The notes beneath the pieces were generated by a model. It did not search any database, was not told where the DNA came from, and was given only the letters and a program-made list of their open reading frames with translations. A stretch of DNA of 64,000 nt from Branchiostoma floridae. Its lineage: Eukaryota; Chordata; Leptocardii; Amphioxiformes; Branchiostomatidae. The position numbers and the translations under genes are program-made. The stretch lies in contig NC_049979.1 in NCBI RefSeq assembly GCF_000003815.2, positions 7,321,018 to 7,385,017 on the forward strand, given 5' to 3'. Shown in pieces: positions 13,901 through 28,400 of the stretch; the stretch's first letter is position 1, and each line of letters starts with the position of its first letter.

Positions 13901-16377
13901 CAAACAGTAAGAGGGAGCCCCTGACTCACCCTGCCTGTGCTTTGTTTGCCTTCTTGAGCGCTTTGGCATGGCACTTCTCCAGAGCTAACCTGTCCTTGGC
14001 CTGTAGAGTCAGCAGTTTGTCCTCCTTCAGGGTCTGACTCTTTCTCAGCATGCCTCGAATCTATGGTGGAGAGAGGTGACTCTTAAGGTGGGGTCACACA
14101 TGCGTATATATCCAAGTCCGTTTGAGGTGCGTATGATGCTCTTAGTCTCTACCAGGCTCCTCAGGCCAAGGGGAAAATAGTACAAATTGGACAAATATAG
14201 ATACATAACATGCCAGATGAGTTAGCTGACCAAGAAGTATGGTTAGCAACCAAGCTAACTCATCTGACATGTTACCTGTTTACGTTTGTCCAAATTCTAT
14301 TATTTTTCCAACGACCTGTGGAGCCTGGTGGAGGTAAATACTCCCATGCGCGCCTCATACGGACTTAAATAGATACGCACGTGTGACCCCACCTTTAGCT
14401 TCTAGCTTTTTAACTTATCATCCTAAGTTGATAAAAGGCAGCAATCATTAAAATCTATAGAATATAGGAAGGTGGTTGTTTTGTTTTTGGTGTTCAAAAC
14501 ATGATTTTCATTTTCAATCCCATTGTGGCCCAGTCCTGAAATTACACTTGAATACCAGGCGTATGTGGCTCACCTTTTCTTGTTTCTTGCTAAGAGCAGC
14601 TAGTTCTTTTTGTTGCTTGTCTTGTAATTTCTTGAAAGTCTGGAATACAAAGGAGAAGATCTTTCCATTAGGAATGCTGACATCTTGTGGCTATCAAAGA
14701 CACACCCATCTGTTTTGTGTAAACAAGCACACAGAAAGCTAAATAAATGGCTGGATAGATGGACAAATTGATGAATGAATAAATGAATAAATGAACAAAA
14801 CAAATGTACAAATGAATAAACAAACAAAGGAATGAAAGAAAGAAAGACTGATTGAATGAATGAATGAATGGAGAGGTTGAACAAGTTTGTTCACCTTGAG
14901 TTGTTTGAGCTCCTGGATGGTGAGAGGTTTGAAGATCTCAGCTGGCGGCTCCTTCTCGCCCTCAGGTGAGGACAGGGACTTGTTTATTGTCTGGTCTATG
15001 GACAGGCTGGGCGTGAGCACACCTGATGTGAGAGACTTCCGACCTGCAGAACACAGGAAAACAACACGCGTTAAAATCTTCCTATGATATCATCTTACCT
15101 GTGGGAACTATCCAAACATGATTTACATTTGAGTGACATTTGCATATGATCCATATGAGTTAGTGTGACTTTGACAGGTGCAACTGAAAAATTCCAGACA
15201 TGCCTGCAGAATTTTTGGGATTTCTTGTCAAACGGATGCACATTATACTATTAGGCTAGCCCCTGAGGCGTCGCCAAAAATACACTGTACTTCACGGACC
15301 AATCAAAAGAATACAGATAACTGATTGTTTTGCTGGATTTGCAATTTTACAGGACTGTTACAAAGCTTCTGTGCTTGCTTTTCTTTTTACTTCTCATGAA
15401 CTTATCACTAAAAGAAGCCTTACTCATATGTATCAGTCAATAGCCAAGCTTCCCTACCTTTTTCAATCTGGACGGCAGATGGCTCTACTGACGTACTACT
15501 GGCCACCCTGGACACGGCACTGTGTATGTTGGCAGTGTTTGGTGACGACCCCTTCCTTGCGTTGGCAGTGGAACTCAACTGTTCCATGTTGGTGGAACCA
15601 GAGGACAGGCTGCGCTGCACCGGTGTGCCACTGGTCTTCTCCCCTGGGGTCATCTTAGGTCGGCCGTCTTCCTCAGTTGTACTGATGTCATCATCCTGTA
15701 AATACATGTACAGCCCGTGTCAGACCAACCTGGGAAGACAGTCTCCATGATGATTACATCAATTTGACATTTTAAGTTTACCTTCAAGTTGGTTTCCTGA
15801 GGAAATGTTTTCCATGATCCCACCAAAAGGCACACCTTTCAGGCTCACGATTACTTTGTTTGTTAAGAGTCACCATCCAACTTTCATTCAAAGAATGGTC
15901 TGCACTGGACTTAAAATACATGTATCTTTTTTTGATATTATCAAGGCAGTAGTGCTATGACTTAAACATCCAAAATTGACATCTGATTAACAAATCCTAC
16001 TGACTGATATCCCCTTTCACACCCCTTTCCACACAATAATGACTTCTCCACACCTCCATAAGAGCCTCCAGCTGCTGGGCTCTCTTCTCAATCATTGCTT
16101 GGTATGCGATGGGGTTAGCCAGGGCATTGGCAAAGTCTGGACAGAGTGGGTGCAAACACAAAGGAAAATTGTCAGCAAAAATTCTACGATGCACAAATTC
16201 TAATACCTGACAAGAATTTCCATTGGCCAGTTTGTGACACAGAATCCAAACAGTACAAAACATTTGTCAGCCACGAATGTCTAGTATCATAGATAGAATG
16301 TGACAATAAGTGGTAAATGCAAAACATCTTTCTATTAGGTATAGACATTTATCTGACAAATCCTCTACATTTTAAGT

Positions 16378-16427
<50 letters not shown>

Positions 16428-19400
16428 CCAGTAATTTATATGTTCTTCCAAGCAGTGTTGGTGCTACAACATGAAGATAAAACAATGAGTGAAGTACAGA
16501 ATATAAAATACTTCCACTTTGTGTCCATCACTTCTTCATTATTACTTTTTTTAAGACAACAATTAACAGATCAGAATATTATCAATAAAACATGTCAATT
16601 TCTATTGTCATATTGAACAAGAAGTAGGACCGACCTTCAAAGCTATCAGGGATGAAGTCTTTGACAGTGATGTGGACAAACACTGTGGGGAGGTTTAAGG
16701 GTTGGTTGGCTTCATTCCGCAGAACAACGTGCCTGTAGCCTATACATAAAAAGAACCATTGATACATGTAAGTTGATGCCTTGAACACAAAACTCCACAG
16801 AGTTAGAAATGAGATAAATGGTACCACAGTTAGTAGTTTGTTGTGAAAATTCATTATTGTTTTTCAATTGTACTTATACAGGTATAGGTAGTAGGACCTA
16901 TTTTACCATAAACCTGTAAATTACAAGACAGAAATCTGAATCTGAATTTTTAGGCAAAGCTGTAGTTTGAATTCTGTATGATTGTGAGCTACAATGCTGC
17001 CAGAGCCCCCTTAAAATCAATATAGTTTGGAAGAGCTCAGCCACATTGCTCAACACTTAATGCACAGATAGATTTCCTTGGAAGTCATCTACGGCCTAGA
17101 TGCAAGACATGTTCCATCAGATCTACCCGGTAATAACCTGGGCGTGGGCAGCGTTGCCAAGGAAACAGTGACGTGCGTGGTATTCCCTTTCAAAGGTCAG
17201 CTTGTTTGTCATGGAAACATCTCCAGAAATGGGAGGCAAAGGTTGAGGAGAAGGAAAGCTACAGGAGTGAGGGATTTGGTCTCCTGACTTTGGGTCTTTT
17301 CTGTGATACCTTAGTTTGTGCTTAAGAGATATGGGTAGAGATCTGATTCTTTCCTTGTGTCTGAGTAGGATTTTTGAGCTGGGATTATGTTCTCTGTGTA
17401 AGTGAAACATCACAGAGGGATTTAAAAAATGAATGAATGTATTTTTGGTATTCTTGGAAGACACAAATGTCAAAACATGTTATAAACAGAGCCAGCTTGG
17501 CATTATCAAAAAGACAAGTGTAGAATGACCTTATTGCAAGAAGTGTCAGCCTCGTGCATTACAGAAGTATACATAAGTCAGACCATTCAAAATATGACAC
17601 TGATCATGTTATGTGCATGTGTGTAGGTGTGATCCTTGGCCTAAATGGTAATGTTGCGGGAAGTAATTTCAGCTGAGTGCAAGCTACACAGGGCTTAATG
17701 GGAGACTTAGATCAAGGCGCTCCATGAAACCATCTGGTAAAAAATATCTGCCAACATAATCTGGTAAATGCCAAATAAATGTGCATTTTTAAGTCGGTAC
17801 ACCACAGTCTAATGGACAAGCAGCGCATGACACATCTCACTAATTCTTGCTGTCTTTCTCCTGTGACATGCAGTGAATACTGATGGAAACCACAAGGGAT
17901 CTTATCAGCCCACATGCTAGGTGTATCGTAAACACCATGTGTGGATTTTCCTAAGAATATTGTATTTTATGGGTTGAATGGTGCCCCCAGCTACTTTTAT
18001 CCCCTTTCAAAACTTCAGTTTTACCATATGTAAATGAATACCGTGATGCAGTAAAAAAAAACCATGACATTAAAGCCCTACCTGGTCTGAGGCCCTCCAC
18101 AGGTAGGATTCTGTGGCCTATAAATTTCCCATTCTCTTCACTCACTGAGATGCGCAGGACTGCTAAATGGGGCAGTACAACCTGGACGGTGACAGAAAAA
18201 TACCAGGTCAGCAACGTGAATGAAGATAGATCCATATGACATGCTCAGACATATGTCTAATTTATGTTAAGTAGAGTGGACTCATTCCTCAAGCTACCAA
18301 CATCTTTCACACCGCATTCGGTCCTCAGTACGACATCTTGAGCCGCGTAGTTCCAGTTCAGAACTTTAATTCAACCTGTCGGCCAAACCGGTTTCATATT
18401 GTGTACAACTTCTTCAGTGGCTAGAGGCTTAATGACACATGTTCACAAACTTTGCACTTATGCCCAGTGCATTATCACACTCAGGTATATCTAACTTGAA
18501 ATCATTATTTAAGGGTAAGTTCCTATAATACGAGGACTACATGGTTCCAGTTTCTTTTCTGCAGATGTGGCATAAGTGTGTACAGTGGCTTGAAGTTGTC
18601 CTTCCCCGTACTATTGAAATTCACCCATGGTCATGCTTAGAAAAATGCCCATATTCGGACAGAAGTAAATACCCATACTACGTAATGATGATCCTACCTT
18701 TTTGAACACAAAGGGTTCCTCATCGTATATGGGGTTGATTCCATTGGCTGGGACCACCTTGGTGCGAAAGCGCTTACGGACCGTGTCTGCCGGTAAGCCA
18801 TACATGTCCACCTCCACGTACGTGCCAACTTTTTTGTCTGTCAGAAACTGTCCTGAGATCACCTACAAGGGTACAGAACAAACGTTTCACTACATATAGA
18901 TATCACTTTCTGATTTCAACATGTTTTACACAAAAATATCATTTCAACACAATCAGTAGAATGTGGGGCAACTGTAATTCTCTATGGGAGGTAGAACACT
19001 TAATAATGTTATGCAATCACATACACACATGTATGTATGTATGTATGTATGTATACATGTAGTAGTGTAAGATAGCCGGGTCATCAACATTTACTAAGCC
19101 AAACCAGAGAATCCTTAGAATCCTTAGGTGTTGCTTCAAGGCATGTTTCTAGAAATAGCACCAAGTAGGCTTCAGTGGCCTTGTAATCAAAGGTCTTGTG
19201 GGTGAATATGTTACAGTCTATTGGCAAAATTAACTATGACTGTCTTTGCACAGCTACCAAAAGTCTTGGTTTTGCCATCTGTAAATACTAATTCCCAAAT
19301 CAAAATGGGAGTAGGAAAGCCAGAATATTTATCACTGTCGACAAGCATCATTGTAAGCATCAGTAAACCCTACACTTGATTTACCTTGACTGTTACTGTT

Positions 19401-22400
19401 CCTGCAACAATACCATCTACGGTGGATTCTGCAAAAGGGTCGAAGTGTCTGTCTGTGCGTCTCATGAAGTCTGGCTTGAGGATATAACCGCTCCTGTTGT
19501 TGTATTCAAAGAATCCCATATTCAACTGCATGCCAAGATCTATAGGGTGAGGAGGGGGAAACAAAGGGCATACTGTTAAGGCTCAGTTGCAACTTGTCTC
19601 AGCATGATAATTATAAACAAAAATAATCAGTTCTATGAATCTCTACAGGTTATTAGGACTTACTGAAACAATAATAGTAGAGTGGGACAAAGCATCCACA
19701 CGCAAGGCAATTAATCAATAGTGATTGTGGACAAATCCATCTAGGGACACAAACATTTCAAGCAAAACATTATCTATAAACAAGATTAGACATTTCACCA
19801 AGGAAGATGAAAAAAATAAGGAAGCATAAAAATAAGTAGCAAGTTTTAAAATAACACTAGATTTGAGTGTCCCTGACTGTGCCTTACCTAACGTTTGGAA
19901 GTTCAACGCAACGAGCTGGCAGCCCGCATTCCAGAATACCTGCAGAGAGAGGAACAAACAACTTCAGCAAAACAGCACATCAAACAGTTCACTATTCAAC
20001 AGTGTAGTATGAAAAATGTGAAGAATTGCTATACAATACAATTAGGCCATTGCCCTAAGCAAAATGTGATACAAGAAAATGAATCATGAAAATACATGTA
20101 TGTTTAGCTCCTGTAATTTCAGCCATAATGCATGCACAGGTTCAGTTGTGCTATATCAAAAAACACAGTACTATCAACTATTGGTCTTACATGACAAAAA
20201 AGAGACTCAATGAAATGAACAAAAATAAGAAACAAAATAAACCTGTATAGTGTAACATACATCGTATCAAAGCAATAATTTAACAATATTCTATTTAGAA
20301 TGTACATTTTTACATGCAGCTTTTTTACAATGGATTTTCTGATCCCATACATGTATCTATTGGTGAGATAGGGTTCAGATTTGCAAACATTTACAAATAA
20401 GGTCAAAAAGCCAAACTTGACACTGGATATATGTTAAGTGTAAGAAACTGGACAAGAAATTCCACTGACTATGCAGTGTTCATCACTACCTTCGATAACA
20501 TATTAAGAAAAGCAGTTTTAGAATAGAATACAACTTAAATCACACAGGTGATCTACGGATATCCTACCAAGTGATACCACCAGCTATGCCGTATACATGT
20601 ATCAGCCAAAAAAAAACCCTTGATAAAAAGTGACAATATCTGCTAATAATAGTAATATTTGTACAGTTCACCCAACAAGATTGCGAAAGATGCACTATAA
20701 CAATAGCAGTAGGTAGTGCCAAGTAGGCAATCCTCAGAAGTGAGTACAAATAGTAAGTACTGACCATAAGGACCTGCTAATCACTGCAATGTTGTCGGCA
20801 AACCGCAAATCCAATAGATGGGATATGGTAAAACGTTCTACGTTGGAAACCTCCACTGTGTAACTATGGGTACAGTCAAGTACCAGTACCTCAGGCTACC
20901 ACCCTGCTTACTGTGTGCGTCAAGAAAACAAAGTGGAGTCTTTGGGATACATTCCGACTTTATACTGATCAACCATGGTTTATTTTGGGAACACACGCCC
21001 ACATAATCCTAGTCTGTGTGTTAAAAATAACCGTCCGTTACTAAAAGCAATATTGACTTGCTAAATATAACACTCTCACACTTTGCTGAGCCACAGGTGG
21101 CCTGTCAGAGCCTGCCCACGGCTCCCGGTGCCTGGGAAGGCTCCAATTACTCTCTTTCTGAAGAAAACTGCGACCATATAAGGGCAGGCCTAATTCCAGG
21201 TAGGCAAACAGCCTCCCACTGACGTCAATGACCTGTCTTCATTTCCTCTCCACCCTCTTGCGAGACGGCACACGCTGCCAGCAACACACTGTGCATCATT
21301 AATGACTTAGGCCATGTCGATTTCATTATATGGACGACATCCACGCGCGCATCAATTTCCCGCCATATCCAAAAATAATTTTTTTAAAAATTCTTTCGAC
21401 CAAACTCTAAATCGTACAAAGCAGCTTCAAAATTTCCAAAAATATGCAGTGGGTTGCAAAAATAAATATCGGAAAACGTACACTAATTTCAGAGAACATT
21501 CCAAGATCAAAGAAGATGTAAAAGGACAAAAATGAATAATCTATTGTTTGGTATAATATATTCTGTGTGTTCAATCACTTATTCAACCTTCCTGACTAAT
21601 TAGATTTCATAATGAAGGTAACTTTTATTTTGGTCAAACTTTTTTTTATTGGCACGCTCTCATCAGTTTTTGGATTCTCAGTGGATGTCATCCATATAAT
21701 CAAATCAACATGGCCTAAAGTATGGTTGGCAAGCACGACATCTGAAGCTCTGGGCTTGTGTAACCAATAACCAATGCTGCAGATTATCTAAGGCTTGATT
21801 TCCAACTGCTAATGGTTACCTCATTAGCAGTTGGCATAGTGATCATTATGAAACGATACTTCTGATTTCATTTCTGGTTTCATAATATGCATCGTGTTTA
21901 GCTAATAGCATTTTATCTTTCATAATTCTTACCTAAGCTACATGAAGTGTTACAATAATCAGTTTCTGGAGGATTGGTCTGTAGAAAATCTATACCAAAA
22001 ATAATCATTGGCTGTTGCAGGATGTAACCATGACCATGGCCAAACATTTGAAACAGTGTCTTTATTCTTTCTTAAAGAGATCATTCTAGTTGCAGCTAGT
22101 GATTTTGATGCACTAATTCCAGTAAATCAATGCGTATCACATTCCATGAAGCCCCAAGGATTTTGACTTAAAGCTTCCATATGGCAGGTACTCATGACTC
22201 AAAGTAAACACGAAACCAAATCCCTGCAGCAGGTGCCACAACCTCTAACAATCCATTAACAAAAATTAAAGATAGACTCCCGGATAAGAGTGACTTTTGT
22301 GTGATATTCTCAAACAACGCTAAGTGTGATTGCATGGCGCTCAAATTTGTAAATCAAAGTCCTTGCAATCAGGCAATATCACAGTGGTAGCATACAATAC

Positions 22401-25400
22401 TGATATTATGCTACGGTATCTATTTTACTTTCACTTTGACTTCCTGAATGAAATGAAACACTAAAGCATCTTACTACCATTTCCTATCATGTTCATTCTA
22501 ATTGAAAAATTCAACACGCGTGTCTCTGCTGCCTGACACATGGGTTAATGTCCTACCCTGATATCATTATGTTACAGTGTGGAGTGTACATTATGAATAC
22601 ATTTGGAGGTAATAGATCTTTGCTATTACCACATCTATAACTACTGTATGTTTTTCAGATCGTCATAATGGTAACTGACTTTGGCAAGATGATAGTGGGA
22701 AACAAAGAAAGCAGAGTTTGCACAAATCAACAAAAAAATCATTGGTTTTGATTGACGTTCTCATAGAATGCTAATGCTAGTTCACCTTTATCTGTGGGTT
22801 ATCCTATACCTGTTGATTATAGAAAAAAAAGTTATTTGGGGATAGCAAGTCGACAGACGGTGATTTCAAACTGTATCTTGAATATCTTGTAATTTAAAAC
22901 TACCATCCGTTGACTTGATATCCCTAATTACCCTGTTTTTTTTCAAAACAACAGATATAGGTTACCCCACGAATAAAGGTAATCTAGTAATAAATGTCTT
23001 GCTAAACACAGGCACAATCATAATACCCCTATAGACATGTGACTCTACTATGACTATTTGCGAAGTACTCCTACTACGTGCAGGATGGAAATAGGAGTGA
23101 CGTATAAATGACGTAAACTGCCAATTTTGTTTAGAAATACTTGCCAATATGCAGTCTGGAGTGACTCAATACTACTACGCAGTTCCTTAAATACGGGACC
23201 TACGTAAAACTTCCTGTTGTTATCGAGGAAACGATTTGACAGGGTATACGTAAACCTGCTGAATAACAGGGGGTGAATAAACCACAGAAGCAGCCGGATG
23301 AACATCCTTTAGGCTAATTCCCCATGCCGTTCAGGAAGAGGAAAACACATGATCATCACAGGGGGGAGGCAAAGCTCCATGGGAGTCAGGATGCAATCGA
23401 AATGCTGTCCTTTCATGTCACTGGAAAGGGTGATAGAAACTCTTTAAAAAAACTGTACAAACAGGTAACGCTAGTTAACCTGTATCCGCAGGGTAACCTA
23501 TATTTTTTGTTTATGAAAAAAAAATCAAAAGCAGTGTATTTTGGGATGTCAAGTAAATGGACGGTGTTTTCAAACTTCTGTATTTTGAAAATATTGCAAC
23601 TTGAAACCATCGTCCATCGACTTGATATCCATAAACAACCTACTTTTAAAAACAATGGATATAGGTTACCCCACGGATAAAGGTGAATTAGCATTAACAT
23701 GTCAAGTGACAGGAAAAGGCAGCTGAAGGAGTTTTTCTTTAGCTTAAAGCTTTGACTCAAAATTTTGAACTCCACGAATTTCAGCACCAAGGCCATAACT
23801 GCTGGAAGAATTTCAAGGCCTTGTAAATGAACAGTGACATATTTCCCAAGACTGCTTGTTGCTTTTCTGGAATAGCAGGTTAACTACTAGGAACACATTT
23901 AGCCTCTGCATCTCATCTTGTGGTCTAGAGAATATATTTTGTACCACACTGAATATCAGAGTTGCCACATACCACTCCAATTGAATTGATGGGCGAGAGA
24001 ATAGATATGTCCAACTTAAGATAGCAAAGCAGAGAATAAAGTTCTGAAACCATGATTTATTTGCTTTTAATTGCATATCAAACTATTTTCTTTTCAAATA
24101 GTTTTCACCTTCTTCCATATAACCAACATTTCTCACTATCTTACATACAACACAAGCTAAAAATGACCACACTGTCAATTCCTACTACCACAAAACTATC
24201 TTAAACCATTCTATTCACAATAAATTGCCATTGTACCAACTACCAACACAAAGGACGCAGATTCCTCACTGTTCTTTGGTATTGCAAAAGTAATTGCTTT
24301 CCAACCTCACAGCCTTAAGGCTGCAGAGTGTACCGCTGAGATTGAAAGATGTCCCAAAAATAGTCTAAGAATTCATATTAGAAGTTGTTGAACTCTTCAT
24401 TGACAAACCATAAACAGTGCATGAGTATTGACTGAAGCATTGATGCTCCCATACTTTGATTACCTCCTGTATCTGAGAATAGTACTTGTTTCTCATCGTC
24501 ATGTTTTCCTCTGTCTGATAAACATGCAATCAACACAAGAACTGTCATCCCACCTGTTGGTTAATTGGGTGGTTAAGAGAGAAGCTTCATGATATTTGTG
24601 TTACCTGATTAGTACTTAGTCTTGTTTCTATTTGCACATGTGTAAATTTGTTCAGCCACTTTTGGCAAATGTAAGTTGACAACAGCCAACCCACGTTCCA
24701 TGCAGCAACAGCTTTGATGTTGCTCTTGCTGCCAGGCTTTACCATAACAGGACAAACGCTAACAGGACTGATCCAATTGGCAGTTCAGCGTGCCTACAGC
24801 TGTGTTGCCTGATGTTTTGGTAAAGACAATCACCAAGGGACGCCTACAGGGGTGAAAACAACATCGGCCTTCTTCCTAAGATAGGAAAAAGGTCAATTCT
24901 GAACTAGAAAACCTTTTTTTAAAACTAGACATTGACAGCTCCATAGAACTTTTTCTATAATTAATGTACCATTTACAAATGCCAACCTTACAATCCTAGC
25001 GAACTTTTTGTTAGAACACTATTGATTTTAGGACGGAAGCTTACATATGTAATGAAAATTACACGTCATATATGCTTTCTGTATAAAAGCTTTAGCTTCC
25101 TATCATGAAAACTGATGCCTTTTTCAACTATTGGCTCATAAGTGTGAGACTGACAAGTACCGTCAAAAGCAAACGTCAAATCTTCCACATCAAAGCATCC
25201 TATGATCTTTCTCACCAATCACATCTAATGTTAGTGGTATTTCCTCTTGTTCTCAATGAAACCTGCCAGGATGCACGTAGTACTGTTGGATTATGTGCAT
25301 CATTAGACATCACAGCATAGAAGCAGTCAGAATCTGATGAACATCCTATTGGCTCATATCTCATTGGATTTAAAGAAGATGAAAACAAATGGTCATCAAA

Positions 25401-28400
25401 GACAGGAAGTGGAGATACCATGGGACTTATCCCAGAAAATCAGTGATGTCCCTAAAGACTGGTCTTCAGGCCTGGGGTAGATGGATAAACTGTGGGAGTT
25501 CAGAAGATTTGTACAGAAATCTGTTTCTTTATGTCCTGCTCTAATGACATGTTTTTACAACATCAAAAGTTGCTTTGCGTGTGGACAGCATAACTACAAC
25601 ACAGTGTATGGACTTGATTTGATTGATTTGATTTATTGGAATTGCAAACAATACAATACACGTGGGACACAGGCAGCGATATGCTGGTGTCGTGGCCCAC
25701 ACATGAATACATACATACATATCAATTTGTACAATTGTTAAAATACAATCATTGCATACAATTTAAAATTACAATACAATCTATAAATCTGGGTATCAAT
25801 CAGTCAGTCCAGTTTGCCAGTCTTCGTTTAAACAATCTGAGACTACCAGCTTGCTTTATTGCCTGGGGAAGATCGTTCCAGAGGCGGGAAGCGTGCGGAA
25901 TGAAGCTTGACTGGTAAGTCTGGGTCCTGCAGCGTGGTATGTGGAGATGGGTAGAGTTGCGAAGCCGTAGGCGTGTGGTTCTGTGCTCGCCTCTTGTGGT
26001 GGGTATCAGCGGTTGCAGGTGAGGAGGGACTAAGCCATTCACCAGTTTATACATGAGAACCATGGACTGGGAATGTCTTCTAGTTGCTAGGCTGTCCCAT
26101 CCAAGTTCTTGCATGACGACGCTTGATGGTGTTCGTCTAGCGGCCCCGGTGACAAGGCAGGCGGCTTGGTAGTGAACTCGCTCCAACATCTTGCTGGATG
26201 AAGAAGCCAGGTCCCCTAGCAGTACAGAGGCGTACTCCAGTTTTGGTCGAACCATCGTGTTGTACGCCATCTCTAGTGCCTCCCAGGATAGCTTGCCTCT
26301 GAGTTTCCACAGGAATCCCAGAGTTCTCCTGGCCTTGTTAGATGTAGTCTGGACGTGTTCAGTCCAACGTAAGGTCTGGTGGATGGTGGTGCCCAGGTGA
26401 GTATAGAACGGCACTTGTTCAACTATCTGTCCAGCTATGTAGATTGTAGGTAGCTGTACTTTACTTCGAGGGGACTTTATACACATGACCTTGCACTTGT
26501 CCGGATGGAGCTCAAGGCCCCAGTCAACGAACCAGGTGGAGACATGTTGAAGGTCAGTGTTTGTTGTGCTGGCCACTTCCTGAGCTGTCGGTCCGGACTT
26601 GGAAAGCGACGTGTCGTCAGCGAAGCAATTGATGTTTGAGGAACAAGGTAGGTCTTTGATGTCATTAATGTACACAAGGAATAGGAGCGGTCCTAGGATA
26701 CTTCCTTGTGGGACTCCTGCCTTAGTGTGCCCCCAGGAGGATGCCACGCCGTTAATCACAACTCGTTGTTGTCGGCCCGTGAGGTAGTCTGCAACCCACA
26801 TGTTGAGGGCTCCCTTAACACCGTAACGGGAGAGCTTGTAGGTGAGACCATCGTGCCACACGGTGTCGAATGCTCGACGGACATCCAGGAAGACAGCGGC
26901 AGTGCAGGCAATGTTGGGATCGTCAATGGACTTGGCCCATTCGTCAACAAGCCGCATGAGCTGCAGTACTGTTCCGTCTCCTTTCTTGAAGCCTGACTGG
27001 TTGACGTTAATCAGGTTGTTGTTCATAAGGTAAGCGTACAAGTGATTATGAACAAGTCTCTCCAAGACCTTGGGAACTGTAGAAAGTAAGGCGATGGGCC
27101 GGTAGTTGGAGGGATTAGTGCGATCACCCTTCTTGTAGACCGGTGAGATGTTGCACCTTTTCCACTCTAAAGGGAACTGGCCGGTTGACAAGGAAAAATT
27201 AAACAGTTCGCACAGGGAGGCGCAGATGATAGGTGCTGCCTCCTTAAGCAGTCTGTTTGAAATCCCGTCAGGACCAGGGGCCTTGTTGGACTGGAGTGTT
27301 TGTAGGGTGCGTTCGACTTCCTCCACCGCCACTACGATTGTGTTTAGTTCTTTATTGGTGAACCTAGGAAGTCGTCTGGTACAGTCAGGGTGGGTTGCTT
27401 CACTTGTAACGTTGACGAAGATGTCGTTTAGCAGTTCAGCCTTGTCCTTGTCCTTAGCCACCACTGAGCCGTTCGCAGAGAGAGCCGGGATTGCAGACTT
27501 GCCCTTCCCAGTTGCCTGTTTGAGAACAGACCAGAACTGACGAGCACCTTCAGCAGTTTTCAGTCTCTCGCTAACGGCAGCGTAGTATCCAGCCTCGGCT
27601 TGGTGAAGGTCTTTAGTCAGGCGGTTTTTGGCCTTTGTGTAACTTTTCCAATTTTCATTGGATGGCGAAGACTTAAAAGTTTTGTACAGTTCGGTTTTGT
27701 GTTGGATAGCCTCCAGTAATTCAGAGGTTACCCAGGGTTTACGTGGAGCTGTAGCCTTGATGTTCTTGTTGGGGATGGTGTTTTTTGCAACATTTAAGAA
27801 CTTAGCCTTCCAGCTATTCCATCTCTCATCAATAGAGCCATGCATACATGAATTCCAATTGATCTTACTTAGTTCAGACCTAAATACATCAAAATCTGCA
27901 CGGTTATAGTACCAAACATGTTTTCTGGTAGGGTGCACAGTAGGAATAGATAGGTTAAGTCTACAAGTTATAACAGCATGATCAGAATTTCCGACAGGTG
28001 CTAGGGTAGACATGTCGTCGATTCTAGACGGGTCAGACAGTATCATGAGGTCAAGTGTACTTTGGCATGTAGGGGTACATCGGGTTGGCTGGTGTTGACA
28101 CTGGTACAGGCCGTACCTCTCTATGATATCTACAAGACTTGCATGATATTTGTTTGTTGGTGTGTCTATCCCTGGGAGGAAACTGAATTAATATCTGGAA
28201 AAGATATGGAATATGTTACAGGTTTTGCAAATACATGACTGTTTATTCCCAAATGGTTTATATTTACAGTCATGCCTGGGGTGTAATGAAGACTCTTAAG
28301 CTTACAGATGAATCTTGAATCCTAATAAGTTTATTGCAGCATACAACTACTACATACTAGATCAACCTACCAGCAGGGTTATAATGTAATAATAATGTAG

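Noticed and set aside
14600-15020. Phe/Ser/His-rich minus-strand frames
   Set aside because: Produced by the intronic AATG minisatellite; only 14574-14639 and 14895-15043 are real coding segments.
23324-23796. Overlapping 118 and 127 codon frames on both strands
   Set aside because: They fall on a family A foldback element, whose palindromic arms produce mirror-image frames.
26191-27909. Several 60-130 codon plus-strand frames
   Set aside because: All are shadows of the minus-strand LINE reverse transcriptase frame.
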